Assembly: GCA_963975495.1 (NCBI GenBank)
Contig: CAXBID010000151.1
Location: 1 to 8,762 of the forward strand
DNA length: 8,762 nt
Direction of reading: 5' to 3'
Source: CAXBID01 sp963975495
GTDB taxonomy: Bacteria; Bacteroidota; Bacteroidia; Flavobacteriales; Flavobacteriaceae
The stretch's first letter is position 1, and each line of letters opens with the position of its first letter. The notes beneath the pieces are model-generated. The model did not search any database, was not told the DNA's origin, and saw nothing but the letters and a program-made list of their open reading frames with translations. Shown piece by piece: positions 1 to 6,383 of this stretch. The translations under genes and the position numbers were made by a program.

Positions 1-2362
1 TATTAGGACTTGTTAATGTACCACCAATATTTGCTGTTACAGGAATGGTAATATTTTTAGCTTCTTCAGTATCAATTTTACCTATTAAACGGTTTATGTC
101 ACTACCTAAATATTTTGCTGGAACATTAAAAACGGCACTGTAATCTAAGGTTTTATCGAAACCGTGAGATCCAGAAAAGGTAATCGCAATATCTTCATAT
201 TTTAAATCAAAAGGTTTTACACTTACTTTTCCGTTTGCAAAGGTTAAGCTTGTTTTTAAATCTTTTAAATTCAATTTACTAAAATCAATAAAACTCAAAG
301 CGCCTTCTAGTTTATTAAATAATTCACCCTTATTGGCATTGACTTGAGTGGTTAAAAGTTCGGCTAAAGCGTTACCTGACACTGTACTTAAGTCTGGTGA
401 AAATTCGTTATCCAATTCGCCTGAAAGATTAAGTGTTGTGTTGAACTTTCCCTGCAATAATTTAGCAATAGGCGCTAAGTTTTGGAGTAATTCTAAATCC
501 TTAAACGATTTTGCAATATCAAATCCATCAGCACCTAAGTTTAAATTGAACGTTGGTTTTTCGTTTTTTGTTGAAATATCACCAGAAACAGACAAGGCAC
601 CATCAAATATACTAGACTTCATATTTTGAAGTGCTACTTGCTGGTTTCTTATATATAAGGTTCCTGAAACAGCTTTCAAATTTAAATTATCATAAACCAC
701 GGTTTTAGCATTCGCATTTATTTCGCATTCAAGGAAAGCAGGAATTTTTAATGATTCTTCATCCGTTGTTGTTTTGTTATCTGTTGAAGTTTTTTCGTCT
801 GCCGTCATAAAATCACTGACTTTAAACAGATTTGAGTTTACATTAAAGCTTCCTTTAAGGGTGTTATCACTTAATAAGAAACCAAGTAAATTATTTATGG
901 TTCCTGTGGCATTCAAATCGCTATCACCAGTTTTTGCCTTAAAAGTATTTAATGAAACCGTTCCAGGGTTAAACGTTATTTGTGCTTCAGAAATATGAAC
1001 AGGGTTTATAATATCTTCAGAAGAAAACACAAAATCGGTAATACTCGCAGAGCCATTATTTTTAATACGTTCATAAGCATTGGTTTCAATCGCATCCATA
1101 TCAAAAGATGTATTTAATTTCCCTTTTAAAATGCCGCTCAACGTATTTTCTAATTCAATAGGATATACTTTTGTAATGTTACCTAAATTTAGAACACCAT
1201 CAATATGGGCATTAACCAACATATTTTTTGTGATGTTTTTTAAAGTAGCCGAAGATTTAAAAACATCATCATCAACCTTAAAATTAAGGGTTTTAATATC
1301 AATATAAGTGTCATCAGCTTTACCTGTTGTATTTTTTATTTCGGTATTTATGGTGATGTTATTTACACGTTTTGGTAAATCTGGATATTTAAACGAGGCG
1401 TTATTTGAGGTAATGTTAATATCTAAATTCGGAATGGTTTCATCGGTTACCATACCTTTAATAATACCTTTTACTTTAAAATCGCCTGTAGTTTGTACGT
1501 CTTCAATATTTTTAGAATATTCCTCTGGAATGACGGCTAGGAAATTTTTAAAATCAGATTCAGGGTTTTCAAAAGTGATGTCAATCTCTTGTCCGTTTTC
1601 CAACAGTTGTACATAGCCTTGAAACTCTAAAGGTAATTGATTAATAAAACCTTTATTATCTTTAAACGTGTATTTACTGTTGTTTAAATCTAAACCAATT
1701 AGCGCATCTAATTTTACAGGATTATTGTTTAAATAATTTGTGCTATCGATACTTATGCTCACATTCGCTTCACTTTTTGTATTTAATTCGGACGCTTCCG
1801 CGGAAAATATACCGTGCCCTTCATGGTTAAGCTCAGTTACGTAAATTGTAGTGTTTGAAACTTCATCCAAATATGTTAAAGCACTTTTATTTATTTTATA
1901 ATCTTCTAAACTGAAAGAGAAATTATTAGTTTCAGTTTCAGCGGAAGCGTTATTATCTTCTTTTGCAATATCGTAATTATTGTTTCCGAATTTATCGGTT
2001 TTTAACGTTAACAGTGCTTCATCAATGTTTATGGAATTTATAACAATGGGGCCTTCATCAGCTTTTTTGAATAATTCCTTAACCGACATGGTGAAGGCAA
2101 TATTTTTTGAAGTCGCTAAAATTTCATTTTCAAAAGGCTTGAAATTGGTAATTTTTAAATCGCTTACAGCAACATGTGCCTGCGGAAAGCTTCTGATAAA
2201 ACTTAAACTCACATCACTAAACTCCACTTTAGCATTTACGTTCTCGTTTATAAAACGTTTTACCATGTCTTTAATTTGCCCCTGAAAAGCAAATGGAATG
2301 GCAATCAATAATGCGATGAATATAAGTAAAGTGATTCCAATAATTTTTAATGCTTTCTTCAT
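1..2362 (-). CDS. AsmA-like envelope protein, C-terminus cut by the window edge
   Basis: The reading frame is open from the ATG at 2362 to position 1, giving 787 complete codons. The protein starts MKKALKIIGITLL, and residues about 5-26 form one hydrophobic N-terminal anchor. The following segment (VKRFINENVNAKVEFSDVSL, then ITNFKPFENE) is typical of AsmA N-termini. Residues about 150-620 alternate short beta-like strands rich in N, T, S, D and K. Residues about 620-787 (SGNALAELLTTQVNANKGEL, then FNVPAKYLGSDINRLIGKID) match the AsmA C-terminal region as I remember it from Flavobacteria. AsmA/TamB-like proteins are anchored in the inner membrane, span the periplasm, and are linked to lipid transport or outer-membrane biogenesis. 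The exact role of this one is unknown. I infer that roughly 100 residues are missing at the edge. The YhhQ-type gene lies upstream on the same strand with a 108-bp gap, so the two may be co-transcribed. The family is fairly sure; the function is not. Confidence 0.8.
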   Translation of the reverse strand, partial: MKKALKIIGITLLIFIALLIAIPFAFQGQIKDMVKRFINENVNAKVEFSDVSLSFIRSFPQAHVAVSDLKITNFKPFENEILATSKNIAFTMSVKELFKKADEGPIVINSINIDEALLTLKTDKFGNNNYDIAKEDNNASAETETNNFSFSLEDYKINKSALTYLDEVSNTTIYVTELNHEGHGIFSAEASELNTKSEANVSISIDSTNYLNNNPVKLDALIGLDLNNSKYTFKDNKGFINQLPLEFQGYVQLLENGQEIDITFENPESDFKNFLAVIPEEYSKNIEDVQTTGDFKVKGIIKGMVTDETIPNLDINITSNNASFKYPDLPKRVNNITINTEIKNTTGKADDTYIDIKTLNFKVDDDVFKSSATLKNITKNMLVNAHIDGVLNLGNITKVYPIELENTLSGILKGKLNTSFDMDAIETNAYERIKNNGSASITDFVFSSEDIINPVHISEAQITFNPGTVSLNTFKAKTGDSDLNATGTINNLLGFLLSDNTLKGSFNVNSNLFKVSDFMTADEKTSTDNKTTTDEESLKIPAFLECEINANAKTVVYDNLNLKAVSGTLYIRNQQVALQNMKSSIFDGALSVSGDISTKNEKPTFNLNLGADGFDIAKSFKDLELLQNLAPIAKLLQGKFNTTLNLSGELDNEFSPDLSTVSGNALAELLTTQVNANKGELFNKLEGALSFIDFSKLNLKDLKTSLTFANGKVSVKPFDLKYEDIAITFSGSHGFDKTLDYSAVFNVPAKYLGSDINRLIGKIDTEEAKNITIPVTANIGGTLTSPN

Positions 2363-2470
2363 AAAAAAACGTGTTTATATAAATATACGAGAGTGTTTGT
2401 GTTTAAGCCCAAGTAAATAAAAAGTTTAATATAAATTTAACCTAAGAGCAAATAATATTGACGCAAATCA
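2363..2470. other. Intergenic spacer between the transporter and AsmA-like genes
   Basis: This AT-rich spacer separates two minus-strand genes. I see no hairpin followed by a T-run, so there is no clear intrinsic terminator after the transporter. I also find no exact Bacteroidetes-type -7 element (TAnnTTTG), although several TA/TTT-rich stretches come close. The AsmA-like start codon is preceded by an A-rich run on the minus strand (gttttttt before ATG) rather than a Shine-Dalgarno sequence, which is common in this phylum. Confidence 0.6.
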
Positions 2471-3175
2471 TTAAAGCAAATCTATCTCCTCATTTACTTT
2501 TAAATTAAAACGTTTTCTGAATAAATAAACACCCAGATATAAAAAGGGTGTGTCACTGGCTGCAACAATAACTTTAAAAAGAAAACCACTAACCAATAAT
2601 CCTTTAAAATTTACCCAATCAATAATACCAAAAGAGCATAATAAAAACACAATAGTAAAGGTATCTACAAACTGAGAAAACCAAGTAGAGAAGTTATTTC
2701 TTAACCATAAATGCTTCCCTTTGGTAAGGCGTTTCCAGAAATGATAGATTTGAATATCTACAAACTGAGCAAATAAATAAGTGAGCATACTTGCAAATAC
2801 AGCAATCGCCGAATTTCCAAAAACCGTTTTAAACATATCATCATTAACATAGGACCATGATGTGGCGGGCACCATATTAGCGGTGTAAATAATTAAAAGC
2901 GAAAATAAAGAAGCAAAAATACCAGTAACTACTACGTCATTAGCACGTTTTTTACCATAAATTTCACTAATTAAATCGGTGATTAAAAAAGTTATTGGAT
3001 AGGGTAAAATACCAACGGAGATTTCAAAAAGCTTGCTTCCAAAAATTTCAATATCAAACGGGTACCAATAAAAAAACTTTTGAAAAATAAGATTTGAAAC
3101 CACTAGAGAGGTGATGAATAAAGCGCCCAAAAGGATGTAAATACGTTGGGCAGCAAGTTTGTCTTTTAAAGTCAT
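2471..3175 (-). CDS. yhhQ: Queuosine precursor transporter, YhhQ/VUT family
   Basis: This 234-residue membrane protein belongs to the VUT_1/YhhQ family. Characterised members import queuosine precursors (preQ0/preQ1) for tRNA wobble-base modification. Hydrophobic helices lie at about residues 12-34, 50-70, 82-103, 120-145, 166-184 and 190-215. Family signatures are YPITFLITDLISEIYGKKRA (59-78), with its acidic D67 and E71, and LTKGKHLWLRNNFSTWFSQF (150-169) followed by D171. I chose the ATG at 3175 because the protein then begins MTLKDKL, as expected for the family. The frame stays open upstream to about 3355, but that extension would run antisense through the start of folK and has no family resemblance. 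No Shine-Dalgarno is visible. The gene diverges from folK across 73 bp. Family assignment is strong; the exact substrate is inferred from the family. Confidence 0.9.
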   Translation of the reverse strand: MTLKDKLAAQRIYILLGALFITSLVVSNLIFQKFFYWYPFDIEIFGSKLFEISVGILPYPITFLITDLISEIYGKKRANDVVVTGIFASLFSLLIIYTANMVPATSWSYVNDDMFKTVFGNSAIAVFASMLTYLFAQFVDIQIYHFWKRLTKGKHLWLRNNFSTWFSQFVDTFTIVFLLCSFGIIDWVNFKGLLVSGFLFKVIVAASDTPFLYLGVYLFRKRFNLKVNEEIDLL

Positions 3176-3248
3176 GCAACAATTGTGAATAAATAGGCCG
3201 TGTAAATATAAAGGAATAAAAATTGTTTTACTTATTTTGCTTCCGCTT
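3176..3248. promoter_or_regulatory. Divergent intergenic region between yhhQ and folK
   Basis: These 73 bp separate two divergent starts, so both promoters should lie here or reach into the neighbouring genes. The tract is AT-rich. On the minus strand, tatattta near 3200-3212 is one base away from the Bacteroidetes -7 consensus TAnnTTTG. On the plus strand, tattttg near 3233-3239 has the right ends but is one base short. Neither is an exact match. I see no inverted repeat that suggests an operator and no riboswitch-like fold in front of the transporter gene. Confidence 0.5.
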
Positions 3249-4391
3249 ATGACAAAACCAACAACATTCCATATTGCCTTGGGAAGCAATAAAGGTGATA
3301 AATTTAAAAATCTACAAAACGCTGTTGATTTAATACACGAGCGCGTTGGGAACATAAAACTGATTTCGAAAGTGTATAAATCGCCTGCTTTTGGTTTTGA
3401 AGGTGATGATTTTTTAAACTGTTGTTTGGTTTTAGAAAGTTATTTAGAACCCAAAACGGTGCTTAAAACTTTACTAGCTATTGAAACATCTTTAGGGCGC
3501 ATTAGAAAAAAAAAGAATACTTACGAAGCCAGAACCATTGATTTGGATATTATTTTAGCTGAAGATACTATTATTGACACAAAAACCCTTCAAGTGCCAC
3601 ATCCTGAAATGCAAAAACGCAAGTTTGTGTTAATGCCTCTTAACGATATAGCTTCTAAAGTTAAGCACCCAAGATATAATAAAGAGGTTGGTGTTTTGTT
3701 GACTGAATGTGAAGATAATTCGGTTTTAGAGCCCATTAACATTTGGCTGAAAAACCCGAGTAAAGGGTTCAACTTTTCTAAATTTAATTACATAGCTATT
3801 GAAGGCAATATTGGTGCAGGAAAAACCAGTTTAGCTAGCAAGATTGCTCACGATTTTAATGCGAAATTGATTTTAGAACGCTTTAAGGATAATCCGTTTT
3901 TACCGAAATTTTATGAAGATGCACAGCGCTATGCGTTTCCTTTAGAGATGTCTTTTTTAGCAGATCGCTACCAACAAATCTCAGACGATTTATCGCAACT
4001 GGATTTATTTAAAGATTTTATTGTGAGTGATTACGATGTGTTTAAATCACTTATATTTTCTAAAATAACCTTACAGGAAGATGAGTTTAAACTCTACCGA
4101 AAGCTGTTTTATTTAATGTATAAAGATTTGCGAAAGCCCGATTTGTATGTGTATTTATACCAAAACACAGAACGTTTACAAGAAAATATTAAAAAACGCG
4201 GTCGCGATTATGAGCAGAATATTAAAAAAGACTATTTAGAAAAAATCAATGCTGGTTATTTAGAGTTTTTAAAATCTCAAACCGATTTTAATGTAAAAAT
4301 TATTGATATTTCTGATAGAGATTTTATTGAGAGTCGAGCCGATTATTTATGGGTTTTGAATGTTATTAGCAATGGATCCTCGAATGATTAA
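3249..4391 (+). CDS. folK: Bifunctional HPPK (FolK) - deoxynucleoside kinase fusion
   Basis: The gene encodes 380 residues in two domains. Residues 1 to about 160 are HPPK, which transfers pyrophosphate from ATP to 6-hydroxymethyl-dihydropterin in folate synthesis. It shows ALGSNKGDKF (10-19), GRIRKK (83-88), ARTIDLDII (94-102) with the paired aspartates D98 and D100 expected to bind Mg, and VPHPEMQKRKFVLMPL (116-131). Residues about 178-380 form a P-loop kinase of the deoxynucleoside kinase family: GNIGAGKT (186-193), the E210-R211 pair, DNPFLPKFYEDAQRYAFPLE (214-233), and a lid with RGRDYEQ (317-323). An HPPK alone is about 160 residues, so the length fits a true fusion. The ATG at 3249 is preferred to a TTG 12 bases upstream. 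Oddities: the conserved Trp of the E. coli HPPK loop (RWGPR) is Tyr92 here, and the usual D/E-R-S kinase motif reads D-Y-D at 261-263. The nucleoside substrate is not predictable from sequence alone. I recall the same fusion in other Flavobacteria. Confidence 0.93.
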   Translation: MTKPTTFHIALGSNKGDKFKNLQNAVDLIHERVGNIKLISKVYKSPAFGFEGDDFLNCCLVLESYLEPKTVLKTLLAIETSLGRIRKKKNTYEARTIDLDIILAEDTIIDTKTLQVPHPEMQKRKFVLMPLNDIASKVKHPRYNKEVGVLLTECEDNSVLEPINIWLKNPSKGFNFSKFNYIAIEGNIGAGKTSLASKIAHDFNAKLILERFKDNPFLPKFYEDAQRYAFPLEMSFLADRYQQISDDLSQLDLFKDFIVSDYDVFKSLIFSKITLQEDEFKLYRKLFYLMYKDLRKPDLYVYLYQNTERLQENIKKRGRDYEQNIKKDYLEKINAGYLEFLKSQTDFNVKIIDISDRDFIESRADYLWVLNVISNGSSND

Positions 4392-4392
4392 G

Positions 4393-4500
4393 TTAGTATT
4401 TTACCTTATCCCGTAGTTTCATCAGAGGCACTTCAAAATATTTATAAATCAAAATAGAGAGCATGATGGTTAAGAACCAAAAAATAAAATATTTGGTTAC
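4393..4500 (-). pseudogene. 3' remnant of a membrane acyltransferase (acyltransferase family 3)
   Basis: Directly after the cupin stop codon, in a different frame, the minus strand encodes 34 residues ending at a TAA (4395-4393): TKYFIFWFLTIMLSILIYKY followed by FEVPLMKLRDKVKY. One hydrophobic helix followed by Y-x-x-F-E-x-P-x-x-x-L is the characteristic end of acyltransferase-3 (OatA-like) integral membrane proteins, which O-acylate cell-surface sugars. The frame can be traced back to an ATG at 4530 inside the cupin gene, but the residues there (MAKNPQHKRR) are just cupin codons read out of frame, and a TAA closes that frame at 4545-4543. The other 300 or more residues of such an enzyme are absent. 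I read this as a scar left when the acyltransferase gene was replaced or deleted. A less likely alternative is a real 45-residue single-helix protein coupled to the cupin gene. No transcript support can be judged here. Confidence 0.6.
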
Positions 4501-5324
4501 TCGTCTTTTGTGTTGTGGGTTTTTAGCCATTCTTCCCCATCTTTATCTACAAAGAAATCCATCCAAACATAGTACATTTCGTTATCGGCATTCACGCTCA
4601 CCGAGTGGCTTGAACCGCGTGGAATATGAAGCAATGAATAAGCTGGGAAATCAACCTGTGCCTCATCGGCATACACTATGGTTTGGTTGTTGGTAAGTCC
4701 TAAAAACAACTGTTCCAGCATGCCGTGTACATGGGCCCCTACTTTGTCTGGGCCAATGGTTTTTACGGTGCCCATGGCTACCCTCGGGATGTATTTATTG
4801 GGCAATATGGTTCTACTTGTAGTTTGTGGACTTTTAATGGGTTCGGTGTACGATTTGCAATCCGTAAATTTCTTGAAATACATCTTATCAATGTTTTCTT
4901 TTGGGAAGGTTTTAATGTCCTCTTTATCGAGTTCCGTCTGAAAAACAGATATTTTAAGGAAATGCAGGGTGTCGTTTTCAACGGGCTTAAAGCTAATGCC
5001 TTCCACATTGTTGGGCAGCATAATGGTTTCCGGTACTATGTCGTAAGTTTCGCCTCCCGAAGTTAGTTTGCCATAACCCTTTATAAATAGATATATGGTT
5101 TTGTGGGCAGCATCAATTTCCGCCATTTGGGTAATAGCGCTGGTAATGGTAACATGCTCTGAGGTTACTCCAGGAATTTCATTGGCCAAAATAGTTTTAT
5201 GCTGTTCTTGTTGGGAGGGTGATAATTTCATTTCAAGGAACTCTATTGGGATTTCTTGGGAAAAAGCTACGGTTACCGTAAAAAGAATCGTAGTGATAAT
5301 ATGAAAAATAATCTTTATTTTCAT
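4497..5324 (-). CDS. Secreted two-domain cupin protein
   Basis: The protein has 275 residues. MKIK followed by a hydrophobic stretch ending VAFSQ (residues 1-23) looks like a Sec signal peptide cleaved near Q23/E24, so the product is probably periplasmic or exported. Two cupin-like halves follow. The first, about 60-127, has beta-type spacing and IYLFIKGYGKLTSGG but no HxH motif. The second, about 180-260, has AHVHGMLEQLFLG (197-209) and IPRGSSHSVSVN (234-245), matching cupin motifs 1 and 2, with H198, H200, E204 and H240 as likely metal ligands. Only the second half is therefore expected to bind metal. Cupins range from enzymes (dioxygenases, isomerases) to binding proteins, and I cannot assign a substrate. 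The start at 5324 directly begins the signal peptide; no Shine-Dalgarno is visible. By eye the coding sequence is more GC-rich than its neighbours, and its stop codon abuts an acyltransferase remnant. Both suggest recent acquisition, but that is inference. Confidence 0.8.
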   Translation of the reverse strand: MKIKIIFHIITTILFTVTVAFSQEIPIEFLEMKLSPSQQEQHKTILANEIPGVTSEHVTITSAITQMAEIDAAHKTIYLFIKGYGKLTSGGETYDIVPETIMLPNNVEGISFKPVENDTLHFLKISVFQTELDKEDIKTFPKENIDKMYFKKFTDCKSYTEPIKSPQTTSRTILPNKYIPRVAMGTVKTIGPDKVGAHVHGMLEQLFLGLTNNQTIVYADEAQVDFPAYSLLHIPRGSSHSVSVNADNEMYYVWMDFFVDKDGEEWLKTHNTKDE

Positions 5325-5568
5325 TTTTTATGATTTTAGAAAGAAGTGTTTTTGCTTGTGAAAATTGAAAGGACTAAGTTAATATTTTAAAATACATCCA
5401 CCGATTTTAAAGTGAAAATAATTGAGGTTTCTATTGAAAGTTATTTGTAGAAGTGAGCGTATTGACACAAAAAAGAGGAGGCTGTAAGGCGGTAAAATTC
5501 ATTCGGAAAAATATTGAACACGAATTTTTCAACTGCAATAAATGCTTTATTAATGAAAATGGAACCGT
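5325..5568. other. 244-bp spacer, probably non-coding or degraded coding sequence
   Basis: No gene here has a credible start. Two overlapping open frames lie in it. On the minus strand, 5443-5647 runs open without an ATG and would read ...GSIFINKAFIAVEKFVFNIF and then PNEFYRLTASSFLCQYAHFY before a stop, which has a protein-like pattern of hydrophobic and charged residues. On the plus strand, 5438-5572 would read ...VEVSVLTQKRGGCKAVKF and then IEHEFFNCNKCFINENGTV. The former could be the tail of a lost gene, but I cannot name a family. The part near 5325-5400 is the AT-rich leader of the cupin gene and contains the 12-bp palindrome tattttaaaata at 5383-5394, which may be chance in such AT-rich DNA. 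No exact promoter or terminator was found. Confidence 0.5.
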
Positions 5569-6228
5569 TTAAAATATTTGATATAAGGTGGTAAGCAAGC
5601 GTCCTTTGTTGTTTTTCTGAATATGCTCGTTTAATATTTTTTCTTCCTTAATTTTCAATAAGAAAGGGGATGCTAATACATCTACTCCGCTGTTTTGTTT
5701 TATCCGTATGCCTTGTCCGGCAATGATGTCTTTGTTCGGGATAAAGTTGCCCAATGGCAGATGTTCAGTGAGAATGGCGTATTTATAAATGCCCATTTTA
5801 TTGATGACCTTGTGGATTTCGGCATTCGATAAGTGCTGCAATACTTGACGCAGAATGATGCAATCTGCTGGCGGGAGTTCATCTTTGGAAATATCCAAAC
5901 AAAAAAATTCCAAATGGTCTTCTTTATAAAGGTTTTTGTTTCTATTAATGAGGTTTTCAACAATATCTATTGCAATGTAGGTTTTGGAGTATTTAGTAAG
6001 GTGTTTTCCAATATTAAAATCGCCACAGCCTAAATCGCAGACTGTTAAAGAATTATTATGAGATTCTAAAAATGTAATAACTGTTTCTAAATACGAATTT
6101 ATGATTTTTGAATCATATGAGCCGAAACCAGAATAAAAATCAAACTCTTTTCCACCCCAAAGATTCATCTCATATATCTGGTTCATCACATCTCTGGTAG
6201 GCCAAGGTTTCTTTGCTTTTTTAATCAT
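5569..6228 (-). CDS. Class I SAM-dependent methyltransferase, substrate unknown
   Basis: The protein has 219 residues and one Rossmann-type methyltransferase domain. Motif I is VCDLGCGDFNIG (63-74), the glycine-rich SAM loop. The acidic end of strand 2 is AIDIVENLI (86-94), with D88 expected to contact the ribose. Motif II/III-like segments are LDISKDELPPADCIILRQVL (111-130), followed by QHLSNAEIHKVI. The N-terminus has a distinctive WGGKEFDFYSGFGSYDSKII (24-43). The C-terminus GRLLTTLYQIF is a common ending for such enzymes, so the gene looks complete. No signal peptide or membrane segment is seen, so it is presumably cytosolic. Target (small molecule, sugar, protein or RNA) cannot be told from sequence. 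The gene lies upstream of the cupin gene on the same strand with a 244-bp gap, which makes a tight operon doubtful. The start at 6228 is the ATG that begins MIKKAKKPWP. Family confidence is high; function is open. Confidence 0.85.
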   Translation of the reverse strand: MIKKAKKPWPTRDVMNQIYEMNLWGGKEFDFYSGFGSYDSKIINSYLETVITFLESHNNSLTVCDLGCGDFNIGKHLTKYSKTYIAIDIVENLINRNKNLYKEDHLEFFCLDISKDELPPADCIILRQVLQHLSNAEIHKVINKMGIYKYAILTEHLPLGNFIPNKDIIAGQGIRIKQNSGVDVLASPFLLKIKEEKILNEHIQKNNKGRLLTTLYQIF

Positions 6229-6286
6229 TTATTTTGATTGTCTTTTGTTAAGCATCAAGTTAAATTGTTAACAAAGTTTATAATAT
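6229..6286. promoter_or_regulatory. Leader of the methyltransferase gene, with a 10-bp palindrome
   Basis: This AT-rich leader precedes the minus-strand methyltransferase gene. It contains the perfect palindrome ttgttaacaa at 6265-6274, about 37 bases upstream of the start codon, which could be an operator but could also be chance. On the minus strand, taaactttg (around 6272-6280) resembles the Bacteroidetes -7 element TAnnTTTG with one extra spacer base. No Shine-Dalgarno is visible. The promoter reading is tentative. Confidence 0.35.
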
Positions 6287-6342
6287 TTTGTCATTCCTGC
6301 CTTTCGTCTTCGCTCATGATGAACTTAGGCAGGAATGACAAA
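6287..6342. repeat. Inverted repeat with 16-bp perfect arms
   Basis: The left arm 6287-6302 (tttgtcattcctgcct) is exactly complementary to the right arm 6327-6342 (aggcaggaatgacaaa), with a 24-base loop. The core TGTCATTCCTGCC resembles short palindromic repeats scattered between genes in many bacteria; I recognise the type rather than this copy. It lies just beyond the 3' end of the RNA methyltransferase gene on the minus strand. No T-run follows the stem on either strand, so it is not a classical intrinsic terminator, but the stem could protect an mRNA 3' end or slow transcription. Confidence 0.9.
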
Positions 6343-6346
6343 TAAC

Positions 6347-6383
6347 AACTTCGTACTTCTAACTTCGTACTTCTAACTTCGTA
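6347..6383. repeat. 14-bp tandem repeat, 2.6 copies, overlapping the RNA methyltransferase stop
   Basis: The unit aacttcgtacttct occurs at 6347-6360 and 6361-6374, followed by a partial third copy aacttcgta at 6375-6383. The copies are identical. Read on the minus strand, the repeat supplies the last codons of the neighbouring gene (tacgaagttagaag gives ...TKLEVRS then stop), so the coding region ends inside the array. The perfect identity between copies suggests recent expansion by slippage or an inserted repetitive tract. Confidence 0.9.

Noticed and set aside
348..2285. Several plus-strand open frames of 74-102 codons (for example 348-629, 1308-1616, 1980-2285)
   Set aside because: They run antisense to the AsmA-like gene, whose continuous 787-codon frame with family motifs explains this stretch. 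None shows a recognisable domain.
3176..3248. preQ1 riboswitch in front of the queuosine precursor transporter
   Set aside because: The short leader shows no recognisable stem followed by the A-rich tail expected of a preQ1-I aptamer.
3176..3355. A longer start for the transporter, giving 294 residues from 3355
   Set aside because: The extra 60 residues lie antisense to the beginning of folK and resemble nothing in the YhhQ family. The ATG at 3175 gives the expected N-terminus.
3590..3772. Minus-strand open frame of 60 codons inside folK
   Set aside because: It is antisense to well-supported HPPK codons, without motifs of its own.
4463..5304. Plus-strand open frames opposite the cupin gene (4463-4696, 4678-4941, 4725-5066, 5095-5304) and a minus-strand one at 4778-5008
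   Set aside because: They overlap the cupin gene, which has a signal peptide and intact cupin motifs. The alternatives have cysteine- and tryptophan-rich, unstructured-looking translations.
5700..6033. Open frames at 5700-5963 (minus) and 5833-6033 (plus) within the methyltransferase gene
   Set aside because: They are other-frame readings of a gene with a clear SAM-binding motif.
6287..6342. Intrinsic terminator for the RNA methyltransferase gene
   Set aside because: The stem is strong, but the minus-strand sequence after it is A-rich (aaaatattataaac) and has no T-run, and the loop is long at 24 bases.
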